This document shows, one piece after another, positions 1 to 8,023 of a stretch of 64,000 bases of DNA. The notes beneath the pieces were generated by a model. The model saw only the letters and a program-made list of their open reading frames with translations, did not search any database and had not been told where the DNA came from. This stretch comes from JAXLWB01 sp046328715 (GTDB lineage Bacteria; Chloroflexota; Anaerolineae; Caldilineales; Caldilineaceae), in NCBI GenBank assembly GCA_046328715.1, contig JAXLWB010000003.1:124001-188000 (forward strand), given 5' to 3'. Both the position numbers and the translations under genes were made by a program. Numbering within the stretch: position 1 is the stretch's first letter; each line of letters starts with the position of its first letter.

Positions 1-1053
1 GATATTGTTCTCGACCTGCGCTGTAGAAGTACCTTCAAAGGCCAACGACAGGGCACCGCTCAGCCAGGTATTATTGTAGAGGGTATAGGGTACGTCGCCG
101 CTGACAAAGGTTTCGACGCCGATTACCAGGTTGTTGGCAATTTCAATCGGAGCAGTATTGCTGAGCGAGCCACTGAATTGCAGGTTGACGGTTGGACCGG
201 TCACGACATTGGCTTCGAAGTGAACAGTAGGACCGATATTGATTAGACCGAACTGTCCCCCGGCCACAAAGTTATCAACAAAGGAGCCGTTGCCAAAGAT
301 CTGTGCACCGGCCAGAAAGGCATTTTCGACGATAGTCGCATTGTACAAACCGGTCAGATAGACGTTAACATCGGTACCTTTGCTGGCCCATTCAAAGTAA
401 TTGCCAGCGATGATCAGATCCTTGCCCGAGCCATCCAGTGCGGCGTTGCTACGCACGGTAAAGCCAAAGAGGCCCGAGCCTTCGGAGAGCGCAATCGAGC
501 CGACGATGACGGTATTAGTGTAGCCATCGGCAGCATAGATCCAGGTGTTGGGCGGCGCAGGAACCGACTCCGTGTAGGTTCCTGGGGCGACAATGATGTC
601 GGCGGGTTGCCCCTGAGCAAGGGAAGCAACCGCCAAGATGGCATCGGTAAAGGTGTTGTAAGGCGCGGCTTGTGTGCCATCGCCACCCGCCGCCGCCTGA
701 TGATCCAGGTAAACCGTCGCCACTTTGGCATCGGCTTGGACCAGGCGCTGTTTGCCGTAGAATTGGCGCAATGCACTCACCGGTGTGGCGTTGGGCCGCT
801 GTTGCCAAAAGGCGAGCAGTTGCTCTACACTGGGCGTAGGCAGAATCCCTGTCGAATTGGCCGAACCGGTTGCCAGATTCGTGGCTTCTGGGGTATTCTG
901 TTGCTCGGCCTGGCTAGCGTTGGTTGCCTGGAAGAGTCCAGAGGTAGCAGCCACAGCCTTGGGCAAAAGCGCCGCCGATAAAAAGAAACAAAGTACACCA
1001 ATCAACAGGGCGAGATTGATGAAGAGGGTAAAGAGTGGTTTCGGACGCCACAT
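1..1053 (-). CDS. Secreted right-handed beta-helix protein (partial, C-terminus outside window)
   Basis: The frame is open from an ATG at 1053 to the window edge (351 codons). Residues about 8-32 form a hydrophobic segment (FINLALLIGVLCFFLSAALL), so it is a signal peptide or membrane anchor. A Ser/Thr/Gln-rich linker follows. At about residue 115 begins the pattern YLDHQAAAGGDGTQAAPYNT, typical of the start of DUF1565/pectate-lyase-like parallel beta-helix domains (a Gly-Asp-Gly-Thr turn before the first coil). Downstream are short recurring beta rungs rich in Asn, Val and Gly (NNLVIG, YNNTWL, VENNI). Family knowledge suggests an extracellular or envelope protein that binds or cleaves polysaccharide. 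No catalytic residue can be assigned here. The C-terminal end is missing. Confidence 0.75.
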   Translation of the reverse strand, partial: MWRPKPLFTLFINLALLIGVLCFFLSAALLPKAVAATSGLFQATNASQAEQQNTPEATNLATGSANSTGILPTPSVEQLLAFWQQRPNATPVSALRQFYGKQRLVQADAKVATVYLDHQAAAGGDGTQAAPYNTFTDAILAVASLAQGQPADIIVAPGTYTESVPAPPNTWIYAADGYTNTVIVGSIALSEGSGLFGFTVRSNAALDGSGKDLIIAGNYFEWASKGTDVNVYLTGLYNATIVENAFLAGAQIFGNGSFVDNFVAGGQFGLINIGPTVHFEANVVTGPTVNLQFSGSLSNTAPIEIANNLVIGVETFVSGDVPYTLYNNTWLSGALSLAFEGTSTAQVENNI

Positions 1054-1196
1054 AGATCAGTCCTTCGTTAGTCACAATAAGTTGACGAATCTATAGCCGC
1101 AAATAATTGCTATAGGAAATATTCCAAATACCATACATACCACTAAGTGTGTTGAAATTCATTATACAGTTTGCTTACACTTTTCCTTAAATAAGC

Positions 1197-1254
1197 AGGA
1201 CGGCAAGTTGCAAGTTGCAAAGTAAGACTGCCACCTGCCACCTGCAACTTTTAC
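1197..1254. repeat. Short-word inverted repeat upstream of the YfiH gene
   Basis: The left arm repeats AAGTTGC (caagttgcaagttgcaaagt) and the right arm repeats CCACCTG before GCAACTTTT. The arms are partly complementary and end 3 bp before the downstream ATG. It belongs to the class of locus-specific word hairpins seen at many other intergenic sites in this window. Confidence 0.5.
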
Positions 1255-1256
1255 CT

Positions 1257-2066
1257 ATGGTCCAAAACATTCATCCCAATGGGGTTATCACCTACACCTT
1301 TGAAAGCTTGCGCGCTTTGCCGCTGCGGGCACATGTCAGCACACGCCACGGTGGTGTCAGCCCGGCACCGTGGAACACGTTGAACTTTAGCATTTTGCGT
1401 GGCGATAACCGGGAGCGAGTGCTGGAGAATCGAGCACGGTTGGCTGCGGCGTTGGGCATTGAGGCGAGCCAAGTCGTTGTCTGCCGCCAGATGCACAGCA
1501 CTGGAGTCGCCAAGGTCGGTTGGGAGGATGCTGGCCACCTGATCGATGCGACCGACGCCTTGGTGACCGATGCGGTGGGTTTGCCGCTGCAACTGGTCTT
1601 TGCCGACTGCACGCCAGTGCTGCTCTACGACCCGCAGCATCATGCACTGGGGGTATGCCATGCGGGTTGGCGCGGCACGGTGAATGGTGCCGCCGCCGCT
1701 ACCCTGTGGACGATGCAAGCCAGCTACGACACCCAGCCCGCCGACGTGCGCGCCTGTATCGGCCCCAGCATCGGCCCTGATAGTTACGAAGTCGGCGACG
1801 AGGTGTTAGTGCTGGCCACGGCCAAACTACCCTACGCCGAGCAACTCTTCACCTATCCCAACGGCCCCGAGCAACGCCCCTACTTCAATCTCTGGCGCGC
1901 CAATACCCTGCAACTGATAGAAGGCGGCATCCCCGAAACTCAGATTGAGATCAGCGGCATTGACACCGCCCAAAACACGCAGGACTTTTTCAGCCACCGG
2001 GCCGAGCAGGGGAAGTGTGGGTTGTTTAGTATGACAGCGTGGTTGGTTGAGAGGGAGGAGCCATGA
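1257..2066 (+). CDS. pgeF: YfiH/PgeF family protein (purine nucleoside phosphorylase / peptidoglycan editing factor)
   Basis: 269 residues from the ATG at 1257. An upstream TTG at 1215 would add 14 residues encoded by an intergenic repeat, so it was rejected. The cytoplasmic YfiH (DUF152, Cu-oxidase_4) fold is recognised by its three metal ligands in order: His in CRQMHSTGV, Cys in FADCTPVLL and His in CHAGWRGT. The signature CHAGWRGTV is fully conserved, as is the CIGPSIG loop. Family members act on purine nucleosides (phosphorylase, deaminase) and in E. coli edit peptidoglycan precursors misincorporating serine. Which activity applies here cannot be read from sequence. The gene stands alone on the plus strand. 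Confidence 0.88.
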   Translation: MVQNIHPNGVITYTFESLRALPLRAHVSTRHGGVSPAPWNTLNFSILRGDNRERVLENRARLAAALGIEASQVVVCRQMHSTGVAKVGWEDAGHLIDATDALVTDAVGLPLQLVFADCTPVLLYDPQHHALGVCHAGWRGTVNGAAAATLWTMQASYDTQPADVRACIGPSIGPDSYEVGDEVLVLATAKLPYAEQLFTYPNGPEQRPYFNLWRANTLQLIEGGIPETQIEISGIDTAQNTQDFFSHRAEQGKCGLFSMTAWLVEREEP

Positions 2067-2076
2067 GTCACAACGT

Positions 2077-2131
2077 CTTCCAGGAAGGATACGTTGCACT
2101 ACTTTCTCTAAGGAAAGAGCCTTCCCGGAAG
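2077..2131. repeat. CTTCC-GGAAGG hairpin, dispersed repeat (copy 1)
   Basis: cttccaggaagg and ccttcccggaag form inverted arms around a 31-nt loop, just after the YfiH stop codon. The same arms recur at 13671-13724 with a different loop. It may act as a bidirectional terminator between two convergent genes. Confidence 0.55.
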
Positions 2132-2147
2132 AGAATCACTTGGATCG

Positions 2148-2936
2148 TTAGCCAACATCAACGTTAGAAACCACCACGACGGACGGAACAGCCTGCTGCG
2201 CCAGTGCCTCTGCGGCAGCTTTCTTCTTGGCAACTCGGCGCTCAGCCATCAACTTGCGCGTCGCCTCGCGCTCGGCCTCGGTGCGCACCGAGCCAGGAAC
2301 CAGCGCCGCCAGCACGCCTGGCTGATCCTGAAAGGCAATGCGAGCTGTGCTCATCAACATGCCAAACCAGTGCTTCGAGCGCTCGACTTGCAGCTTGCGC
2401 TGTTGAAGCGTGGTCCGCACATCGCTATACATCTGCGCCTGCAAGTCCTTGTTGACCACCATCTGCGCCAACAAGGCATCGACCTGCGCCAGATCCTCTA
2501 CCGAAATGTTCACCGTGCGCAACGCCTCCTGGTAGACTGGGTTGGTGAGCATGGCGCTGTAGAAACTGCGCGCATGTTCCAACCATTCGGCATAGCGGTT
2601 ACTGAGCGGTGCCAGCAGATGTTGCGCATCGCGATGCCCGGCATTGTCCAAGACACGGCGTGCCGCCTGCAAATGCACCTGATAACACTGCTTGACCTGC
2701 TTCCACTCATCATGGAAGCCATCGGTCGCCGCCATCTGCTTGCGTCGCTGCTCCTGCACCTGGCGAAAACTCAGCGCCGCCTGCTCAAAGAGCAACCGCC
2801 CTTCCTGCATCTGGGCTGCCCCAAAGCCATATTGGGCCAGAACCGCCACTGCCTCCATCCGACTTTCCAGAAAGTTGAGCACATGATCGCCATGAATCAG
2901 AAACTCGGCAATCGAACTCTTCTTGGCATAGAACAT
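2148..2936 (-). CDS. Hypothetical helical protein, function unknown
   Basis: 262 residues from ATG 2936. A GGAAAGG Shine-Dalgarno lies about 10 nt upstream, so I prefer this start over the one at 3002. The protein is almost entirely amphipathic helix, rich in Gln, Ala, Arg and Glu (LEQAALSFRQVQEQRRKQ-type heptads), ending in a basic Ala/Lys-rich helix and a short hydrophobic tail (VPSVVVVSNVDVG). There is no signal peptide, transmembrane segment or recognisable catalytic motif. Two imperfectly similar helical halves can be imagined (around 40-120 and 120-220) but this is not secure. I do not recognise the family. It is monocistronic and faces the YfiH gene. Confidence 0.7.
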   Translation of the reverse strand: MFYAKKSSIAEFLIHGDHVLNFLESRMEAVAVLAQYGFGAAQMQEGRLLFEQAALSFRQVQEQRRKQMAATDGFHDEWKQVKQCYQVHLQAARRVLDNAGHRDAQHLLAPLSNRYAEWLEHARSFYSAMLTNPVYQEALRTVNISVEDLAQVDALLAQMVVNKDLQAQMYSDVRTTLQQRKLQVERSKHWFGMLMSTARIAFQDQPGVLAALVPGSVRTEAEREATRKLMAERRVAKKKAAAEALAQQAVPSVVVVSNVDVG

Positions 2937-3107
2937 GCTTGTTGCTTCCTTTCCACAATGAACTTCGCTTTGTTCAATCAATACCTTAACGAGAAAATGC
3001 ATCTCGTTAGCAAGTTAACGAATATAGAGAATCAACGGTTCCACTTGTGGAGAGGAATTTTCAAAATCAATGATCAATTGTAAAAACAGTGGAATTGTTC
3101 GGACAAG

Positions 3108-3177
3108 ACAACAGCGAATGAAGAAAGGAACGAAAATAGCTCGTGACTTCTTCGTTCCTTTCTTCATTCGTTGTTGT
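3108..3177. terminator. Long perfect-type hairpin after the RHS/repeat ORF
   Basis: Arms 3108-3134 and 3151-3177 pair over 27 bp with one mismatch around a 16-nt loop. The words GAATGAAG and AAGGAACG are characteristic. On the minus strand it begins at the stop codon of the repeat-containing frame (3177), so it probably ends transcription of the toxin island. Confidence 0.6.
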
Positions 3178-3998
3178 TATGTTGTTCGGAGGGCCCCATA
3201 GTTACAAATCAGTACTTTTCCTGCTTGTGGCAAACGGATCACGACAGCCAAATGTGCGATTTCTAAAAGTGGCAAGTGCGCAAAGGCATCGTTATGCACT
3301 TTTTCAAGTTGTGGCAAGTGAATCACGGCCTTCAAATGCGCGCGCCGACAACATGGCAAACGCTCGTCGGCGACGCTGAACGCTTTTTCCAATTGTGGCA
3401 AACGGATCACGACACCCACATGTGCAATCACGCAACATGGGAAGTGCTCGTCGACGGCGCTGAACGCTTTTTCCGGTTGTGGCAAACGGATCACGACGCC
3501 CACATGTGCAATCACGCAACATGGGAAGTGCTCATCGACGGCGACGGATGCTTTTTTCGATGATGGGAAACGGATCATGACGTCCCGATGTGCGTTCACG
3601 CAGCATGGGAAGCACTCATCAACGCCGATGTGTGGATTTTGCCGTGATGGGAAGCGGACGTACACCTTTCCGGTAAAGCCAAGGATGCTGGTTGCTCCAC
3701 TCTGGCTGCGAATGCAGCCAAAGACATTGTAGTTGACGCTGCCGACCAGGGTGCCGCTGTTGTCACTCAGCCCCGCACCGAATTGAGGGCGTCGGTGAGC
3801 AGGTATTGGCGATTGTTGCTCGTGTCTATCTGCGCTAGTGGGCCGTCGGCATACATGTAGGCGTGGCTGCCATCATCGATCAGCAGCGGATTCTCAGCCA
3901 GTCTGTCCCACAGATAGCTGGTGTTGAGACCGGAGATCACGGAACTGGTGCGCGCACCCAAGGCATCATAGTTGTAACTAGTAAAGTAATCTCAACCT
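3177..3998 (-). pseudogene. Orphan RHS-core fragment C, frameshifted, running into the 84-bp repeats
   Basis: From about 3998 the minus strand encodes DYFTSYNYDALGARTSS and continues as an RHS core nearly identical to the copy at 9424-9060. At about 3767 one T is missing relative to that copy (GGCTTGAGT became GGCTGAGT), giving a premature TGA. In the shifted frame the RHS sequence continues (GSVNYNVFG, SILGFTGKVY) to about 3665 and then passes without a stop into 28-residue Cys-containing repeats, ending at 3177. The codon before DYFTSY is TGA, so no start codon or N-terminal RHS shell is present. I infer a decayed orphan RHS C-terminal module in which the toxin position is occupied by the repeat array. 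Confidence 0.7.
3226..3665. repeat. 84-bp tandem repeat array, 5+ units
   Basis: The word TGTGG/GATGG recurs at 3226, 3310, 3394, 3478, 3562 and 3646, that is six times at exactly 84-bp steps with no indel despite many substitutions. The two central units (3394-3561) are almost identical; the outer units are more diverged. 84 bp is 28 codons, and the minus-strand frame is open through all units, giving a repeated peptide with motifs VIRLPQ, EKAF, DEHFPCC and AHVGV. The plus-strand frame is also open over the central units (ERFF, LWQTDHD). The array joins the RHS fragment on its right in frame. Confidence 0.85.
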
Positions 3999-4061
3999 AA
4001 CAACTTTGAGTAAATATGTAAGAGATGAGTTTGATTCCCCTTTCTGGCTTTCAGGAAAAGC

Positions 4062-4967
4062 TCACAACGTTGTCTGCAACCTTAACCATCGTTGCTGACC
4101 ATTATGTTCAACCACAATGCCCGTTAGCTCTCTACCGATATGGGATGCCATTGTGACCAACTCGATCCCACAATCCTCCAATTTAAAAAAACCATATGTC
4201 TTTTTGTCAATTTTTGTAAAAACTCCTAAAGACATTCCCCAATGTGGATCCAATGTATGATCGGAAAGTCCAAAAAGAATCTTTCCTGATACTACAGACC
4301 CAACTGGGAAACGTGTCTTCACACTATCCCACGCAACTTCTTCACTTTTTACCAATTGATCTGCCGCTTGGAAAAAGCCCTGTCCTATTTCTCTCGACTC
4401 TGAATGAAGTGCTTGTATCAAGCTTTCATTAAGTTCCATACTGGATAATCGATTAAGTGTGTCTAGCTGCGCTTGTAATTCAGTTTGCACTAAGCCGGTT
4501 TGCAAAACAACTGATTCAGGCAAATATGTCACAAAACGTGTTTCGTCTCGTTGAGCAGATACAATGCGATCAGCAAGATAATAAGTTGCGTCATAGCTGC
4601 ACGATGCGATGTTTAGGACTCGGTCGATAGTAGGATGCTGGTCATTTTGGATTAGTGAGGCAATTGCATGAAGAATGTCATTGGCAAGAAAACAAGGAAA
4701 CTCAAAGTTTTCTCGATTGGGGATGTCACATAAGTTTTCCCACTTCCGAATTGCTTTGCGATGACTTTCCCAGGATGTTTGATTCCGTTGATTTGTGAAT
4801 ACTTGCCAGAATTCATTCAAGAATATTCTAGCCTCTTGTGCGCAAGATGGATCCCACAGATTGAGGGGTTCTACAATCCGTTCTACACAGAAGAAGCCAA
4901 AGGTGCGTCTAGCCTGGGAATCCAGACGACTTAGCAAAGAACGTAGAAAAGTTTGGTCAAATTTCAT
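4062..4967 (-). CDS. Putative immunity protein: DUF416/YjaG-like N-terminus with OB/S1-like C-terminus
   Basis: 301 residues, ATG start at 4967. The first 200 residues resemble those of the two other island genes (6268-7191, 7231-7875): a helical domain with FGFFCVERIVEPL near residue 25, a Trp near 50 and the late motif TLNRLSSMELNESL followed by LHSESREIG. This matches the general pattern of the DUF416/YjaG family (Cys-x-ERM-x-P near the N-terminus); the assignment is by eye and tentative. Residues about 210-300 form a different beta-rich domain beginning FPVGSVVSGKI, compatible with an S1/OB-type fold. It lies 217 bp downstream of toxin-tail B (5185-6111), the position expected of a cognate immunity gene. 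Its base composition is visibly AT-richer than the surrounding housekeeping genes. Confidence 0.6.
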   Translation of the reverse strand: MKFDQTFLRSLLSRLDSQARRTFGFFCVERIVEPLNLWDPSCAQEARIFLNEFWQVFTNQRNQTSWESHRKAIRKWENLCDIPNRENFEFPCFLANDILHAIASLIQNDQHPTIDRVLNIASCSYDATYYLADRIVSAQRDETRFVTYLPESVVLQTGLVQTELQAQLDTLNRLSSMELNESLIQALHSESREIGQGFFQAADQLVKSEEVAWDSVKTRFPVGSVVSGKILFGLSDHTLDPHWGMSLGVFTKIDKKTYGFFKLEDCGIELVTMASHIGRELTGIVVEHNGQQRWLRLQTTL

Positions 4968-5022
4968 AAGTTAATTTTGCAACGTACAATCACATCGATA
5001 AGGTTGCTGATAGATATGACAC

Positions 5023-5079
5023 TTAAACATTGCACAATCTCCAAAGGTTGGGTTCTTAGACAGATTGTGCAATGTTTAA
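5023..5079. terminator. 18-bp perfect inverted repeat after toxin tail B
   Basis: ttaaacattgcacaatct (5023-5040) and agattgtgcaatgtttaa (5062-5079) pair perfectly around a 21-nt loop; gacac/gtgtc extends the stem outside. There is no T tract typical of a terminator, so a recombination or protein-binding site is equally possible. Confidence 0.6.
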
Positions 5080-5093
5080 ATAGCGTGTCTATG

Positions 5094-5152
5094 AGTAGGC
5101 AGTGAGATAAAAGCAGGAATTTCGTTGTTGATACATTGCCTCACTGTCTACT
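5094..5152. repeat. Second inverted repeat between toxin B and its immunity gene
   Basis: agtaggcagtgag (5094-5106) and ctcactgtctact (5140-5152) pair 12 of 13 positions. The words are close to those of the hairpin at 24501-24604 (GCAGTGAG). It ends 32 bp from the toxin stop codon. Confidence 0.55.
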
Positions 5153-5184
5153 CAATATCGGTTTTCTGACGCTGTTACCTAGAA

Positions 5185-6111
5185 TCAGCGCCTAATCGCA
5201 CTTTGTTGGTCTGCGCGAATTTGCATTCCCACACTGATAATCAGAGTTCGACAAGAGGCAACCTTTGTAGGTGGATCTTTCCCTGCATCACAAATTTTCT
5301 GTGAAACCCCCAGTGCAATTGCTCGCTTAAATCCTAAACCTGGAATGCCATCAAATCCGTAAAGCTGCGAATTCACTGCGGAGTGGATCGCGGATTCTTC
5401 GGCATGGTTGAGAACTTGACCGGCAGCCCGTTCAAACTCAGTGAAATTGCTAATTTGTGATGGTTGAACCGGGATGTTACTGTTGCCAATCATATCACGA
5501 CATGATCCATCAGACATCTGAAAACGAAACACAGCCGTAGCTTGCCGCTTAAGTTTTCCCGGAAGAAAGAGTTTCATTTGTTTAGCCCGTCGGATTAGCT
5601 CATCTGGTTCTGATTTGCAAGAATTTGCTTTTTGCTCCTTCGGCTCCGGTTTAGGAACACAAGGTGCTTGCACCTTCCAGGCCAAATCAGTTGCCAACTT
5701 TGGATCAGCATTCGCCCAGCCAGCAAAGGTTGCTTCATCGACCGGCGCTCCTGCACAAGCCAAGGTGCCAGCCATTGCGCCGACCCCCTCAGCCACCGCT
5801 CCTGCTGCATCTGAACCGAGTTGTATCAACCCTTCGCTATCGAAACAGGGTGTGCCATGCAAAGCCAAGCACATGAGGATGTGCATTTCAAGCATGTAGA
5901 GCGCAAGGAAGACGACGCCGAATCCAATATCCGCCGCAGTAAGTCCAGCAGATTCGGGGAGGACAGTGGTCAGCAGAAGCCCTGTGCGCAGCATGAAGGA
6001 GCCGTACTTATTCAGATCGTATCCCCACACCTCCTTCATCATTGCGCCGGTTGCCGCAGTTTGGTTGCGATAACTATCTGTGCTACCGATACTATGCCCT
6101 GTCGGGTCCAC
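5185..6111 (-). CDS. Orphan RHS C-terminal tail B with deaminase-like toxin domain
   Basis: 308 residues if translation starts at GTG 6111; no convincing ribosome site is present. Upstream the RHS core reads HAHEAQGYNLYAYVANNPTT, then TAG, then VDPTGH: the Trp codon of copy A (TGG) is TAG here. Residues about 10-165 are the linker shared with copy A: a hydrophobic stretch (LTAADIGFGVVFLALYMLE) and an acidic region ending in PKPEPKE. After that junction the two copies diverge. Residues 165-308 hold FRFQMSDGSCRDMIG, HAEESAIHSAV (His236-Ala-Glu) and GVSQKICDAG, the order of a toxin-type nucleic-acid deaminase. In copy A the CxxC is intact; here its second Cys is Gly, with another Cys 13 residues later (Cys274, Cys287). 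I infer a silent toxin module usable only after recombination into a complete RHS gene. Confidence 0.65.
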   Translation of the reverse strand: MDPTGHSIGSTDSYRNQTAATGAMMKEVWGYDLNKYGSFMLRTGLLLTTVLPESAGLTAADIGFGVVFLALYMLEMHILMCLALHGTPCFDSEGLIQLGSDAAGAVAEGVGAMAGTLACAGAPVDEATFAGWANADPKLATDLAWKVQAPCVPKPEPKEQKANSCKSEPDELIRRAKQMKLFLPGKLKRQATAVFRFQMSDGSCRDMIGNSNIPVQPSQISNFTEFERAAGQVLNHAEESAIHSAVNSQLYGFDGIPGLGFKRAIALGVSQKICDAGKDPPTKVASCRTLIISVGMQIRADQQSAIRR

Positions 6112-6267
6112 CTAAGTCGTGGGGTTATTGGCAACATAAGCGTAGAGATTGTAGCCTTGCGCTTCGTGGGCGTGGTCAAATGTAAGAAACAGATGGAATG
6201 GATGGTGATGGCAATCCACACGTAGAGTACTGAATGAGGATTTGCTGGACAACATTTATGGCATTAA

Positions 6268-7191
6268 TTATTTATCCCTAATTTCATTTAACGCAATCGC
6301 AGCAATTTTCTTCTGTTTAGTTGTACCGTTTTCTAAAAGCCGAGTTAGAAATGGAATGGCCTTTCTTTCACGCCACTTTCCGAATCCAAATGCAATGATA
6401 CCTAAGATGTCAGGATCTTCAATCTCAGCTTCAATCGCCAAAAGCTGCTCAGTTACGTAGGGATCGCTAGATTCCAATAATTTAAGAGATGCTTGTTGCC
6501 TGATCACTTTAACAGGGTCATTTAGCGAGCGTAACCATAAGGCAATGACATCTAATCCATTTTGAGGGTTGTCACGTCTTCTTTTCACATATTCAGTTAT
6601 TTGGTACTGAATATCAAAGCTTACTGTATTTGACTCTGAACGCAGACTATCAACGGTGGCTTGAGTTGCAGAATTCACTTTCAGAGTTCGCAAGTCCTTG
6701 TATTGTTGATTAACTTCCATTTCATATAAGGTTAAAACGGTATCGCTGGGATAAATTTTAGTACCAAGAAAATTTTGGGCTAACTGAAATGCAGCGTCCC
6801 GGGTACGATCAGCACTCAACACTGCAAATTCGACTCTTTTATGGATCGCATACTTTAAAGTATATAAGATAGCTACAATAACGTCCTCATATATTTGTGG
6901 ACTTAGCCCTTCATAAATTTCTCGTTTTTCCATTGCCAAGTCAGCCAAAGTGTTTACTTTGGCCACATAGGGAGACCATGATTCAGTAGATGAGGCTTGG
7001 ACAATCGTCTCCCAGCATATATTGATCGTATCCCTACACAAGTGTTCATTGTCTTGCGATATCAATCCAACGTACGGTAACCAACGTTCTACACATGCAC
7101 AGGAAAAACCTAGTAATTGGACGAAGCTTGCCTTACTTAGGGTATAGCGCAAGCCATTCAATACGTCGTCCGTGGCAACCAATGCTTTCAT
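6268..7191 (-). CDS. Putative immunity protein: DUF416/YjaG-like N-terminus with HEAT-type C-terminus
   Basis: 307 residues, ATG 7191, 39 bp after the stop of the preceding gene (7231-7875), so co-transcribed. Residues 1-205 carry the island's common immunity-like domain: GFSCACVERWLPYVGL, a downstream CWET, then YEMEVNQQYKDLRTLK and DSLRSESN. Residues about 225-307 are a pair of HEAT-like helical repeats (VIRQQASLKLLESSDP, LAIEAEIEDPDILGIIAFGFGKW, AIPFLTRLLENG, KKIAAIALNEIRDK). HEAT repeats are known as protein-binding surfaces in immunity and chaperone proteins. No catalytic motif is seen. It sits between toxin modules A and B and could protect against either. AT-rich relative to flanking genes. 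Confidence 0.6.
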   Translation of the reverse strand: MKALVATDDVLNGLRYTLSKASFVQLLGFSCACVERWLPYVGLISQDNEHLCRDTINICWETIVQASSTESWSPYVAKVNTLADLAMEKREIYEGLSPQIYEDVIVAILYTLKYAIHKRVEFAVLSADRTRDAAFQLAQNFLGTKIYPSDTVLTLYEMEVNQQYKDLRTLKVNSATQATVDSLRSESNTVSFDIQYQITEYVKRRRDNPQNGLDVIALWLRSLNDPVKVIRQQASLKLLESSDPYVTEQLLAIEAEIEDPDILGIIAFGFGKWRERKAIPFLTRLLENGTTKQKKIAAIALNEIRDK

Positions 7192-7230
7192 AGGTTGAGA
7201 TTTCCTTCCACAAAAAGTACTTCATTGCGA

Positions 7231-7875
7231 CTACAAGTTTCTATTTGTCCTGTGCCTTCGCATAAGATAACTTTGATACTTTTCCAGATAAGTTTTTCCC
7301 AATTGTTGGGACTCAACACGCAGTTGATGCAGAGTTTCCTCAGTAAGTTCGGAGGTTACTAATGTGTTGAGATCGCTGTTTTGCTTATTCATCTCAATCA
7401 CAAGTATTTCGCTATCTGTGACCTCATTGTTGCTATAAAAGGTACTTGTCTCCAGGAGAAAAATCTCAGCGAGATCTTCTATCACGGCAAAATTATACTC
7501 ACTGCAGTGCTTTGCTTCAGTTACCGATTGCGATTGAGCATATTCAATCAAGCCTGTACACGTCCGAATTGCATTTTCGGCAAGCAAATGAACGTCATCA
7601 TAACCTTTAGGGTCTACATCCAACATGCAATCATAGGTTTCATATAGTGTTCTTAACCGAGAACTGTCATCGTAAGGGAGTGTTTTATTCTGGGAATGCT
7701 CCCAACCTAACTCAACACATTTAGTTACAATTTTGGCGATGTTGCTGTCCCAGATACCAATCAGCGGCACCATTCGCTCTGCACAAGAACTGGCGAAACA
7801 AAGAATCTGATCATTAGTCAATTGGGATAAATTAGGTTGAACAACCTCCTCGATAAAACGAACAACAGAAGACAT
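7231..7875 (-). CDS. Putative immunity protein, DUF416/YjaG-like
   Basis: 214 residues, ATG 7875 with GGAG about 10 nt upstream. It starts 148 bp after the stop of RHS tail A, the classical place for the cognate immunity gene. The motif LCFASSCAERMVPLIGIWD (residues about 25-43) is the clearest match in the window to the DUF416/YjaG pattern (Cys-x-ERM-x-P). It is followed by a helical region and the shared late motif VIEMNKQNSDLNTLV and LHQLRVESQQLG. It ends about there, so it consists of the bare domain that the two neighbours carry with extra tails. It is probably cytoplasmic, with no signal or membrane segment. The immunity role is inferred from position and paralogy, not from a proven family function. 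Confidence 0.62.
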   Translation of the reverse strand: MSSVVRFIEEVVQPNLSQLTNDQILCFASSCAERMVPLIGIWDSNIAKIVTKCVELGWEHSQNKTLPYDDSSRLRTLYETYDCMLDVDPKGYDDVHLLAENAIRTCTGLIEYAQSQSVTEAKHCSEYNFAVIEDLAEIFLLETSTFYSNNEVTDSEILVIEMNKQNSDLNTLVTSELTEETLHQLRVESQQLGKTYLEKYQSYLMRRHRTNRNL

Positions 7876-8023
7876 GATCTCATTACTCCATTGTTAAAGA
7901 TTCACAGCAGTTTTCACATCGAATCCAACATGAAAAAACTAAGACTGGTACTAACTGCTCCATATGTCAGGAGAATTCGGCTAGCACCAGCCTTGGGTTT
8001 TACTTATACTCCGATTGATAGTA

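Noticed and set aside
607..981. Plus-strand 124-residue frame
   Set aside because: It is antisense to the beta-helix protein, which has clear signal and repeat features.
3276..3563. Plus-strand gene over the 84-bp repeats
   Set aside because: It is open only because the period is a multiple of three; it has no ribosome site, and the minus frame is the one continuous with the RHS core.
3226..3665. CRISPR array
   Set aside because: The 84-bp units are contiguous, with no conserved short repeat alternating with unique spacers, and no cas gene is in the window.
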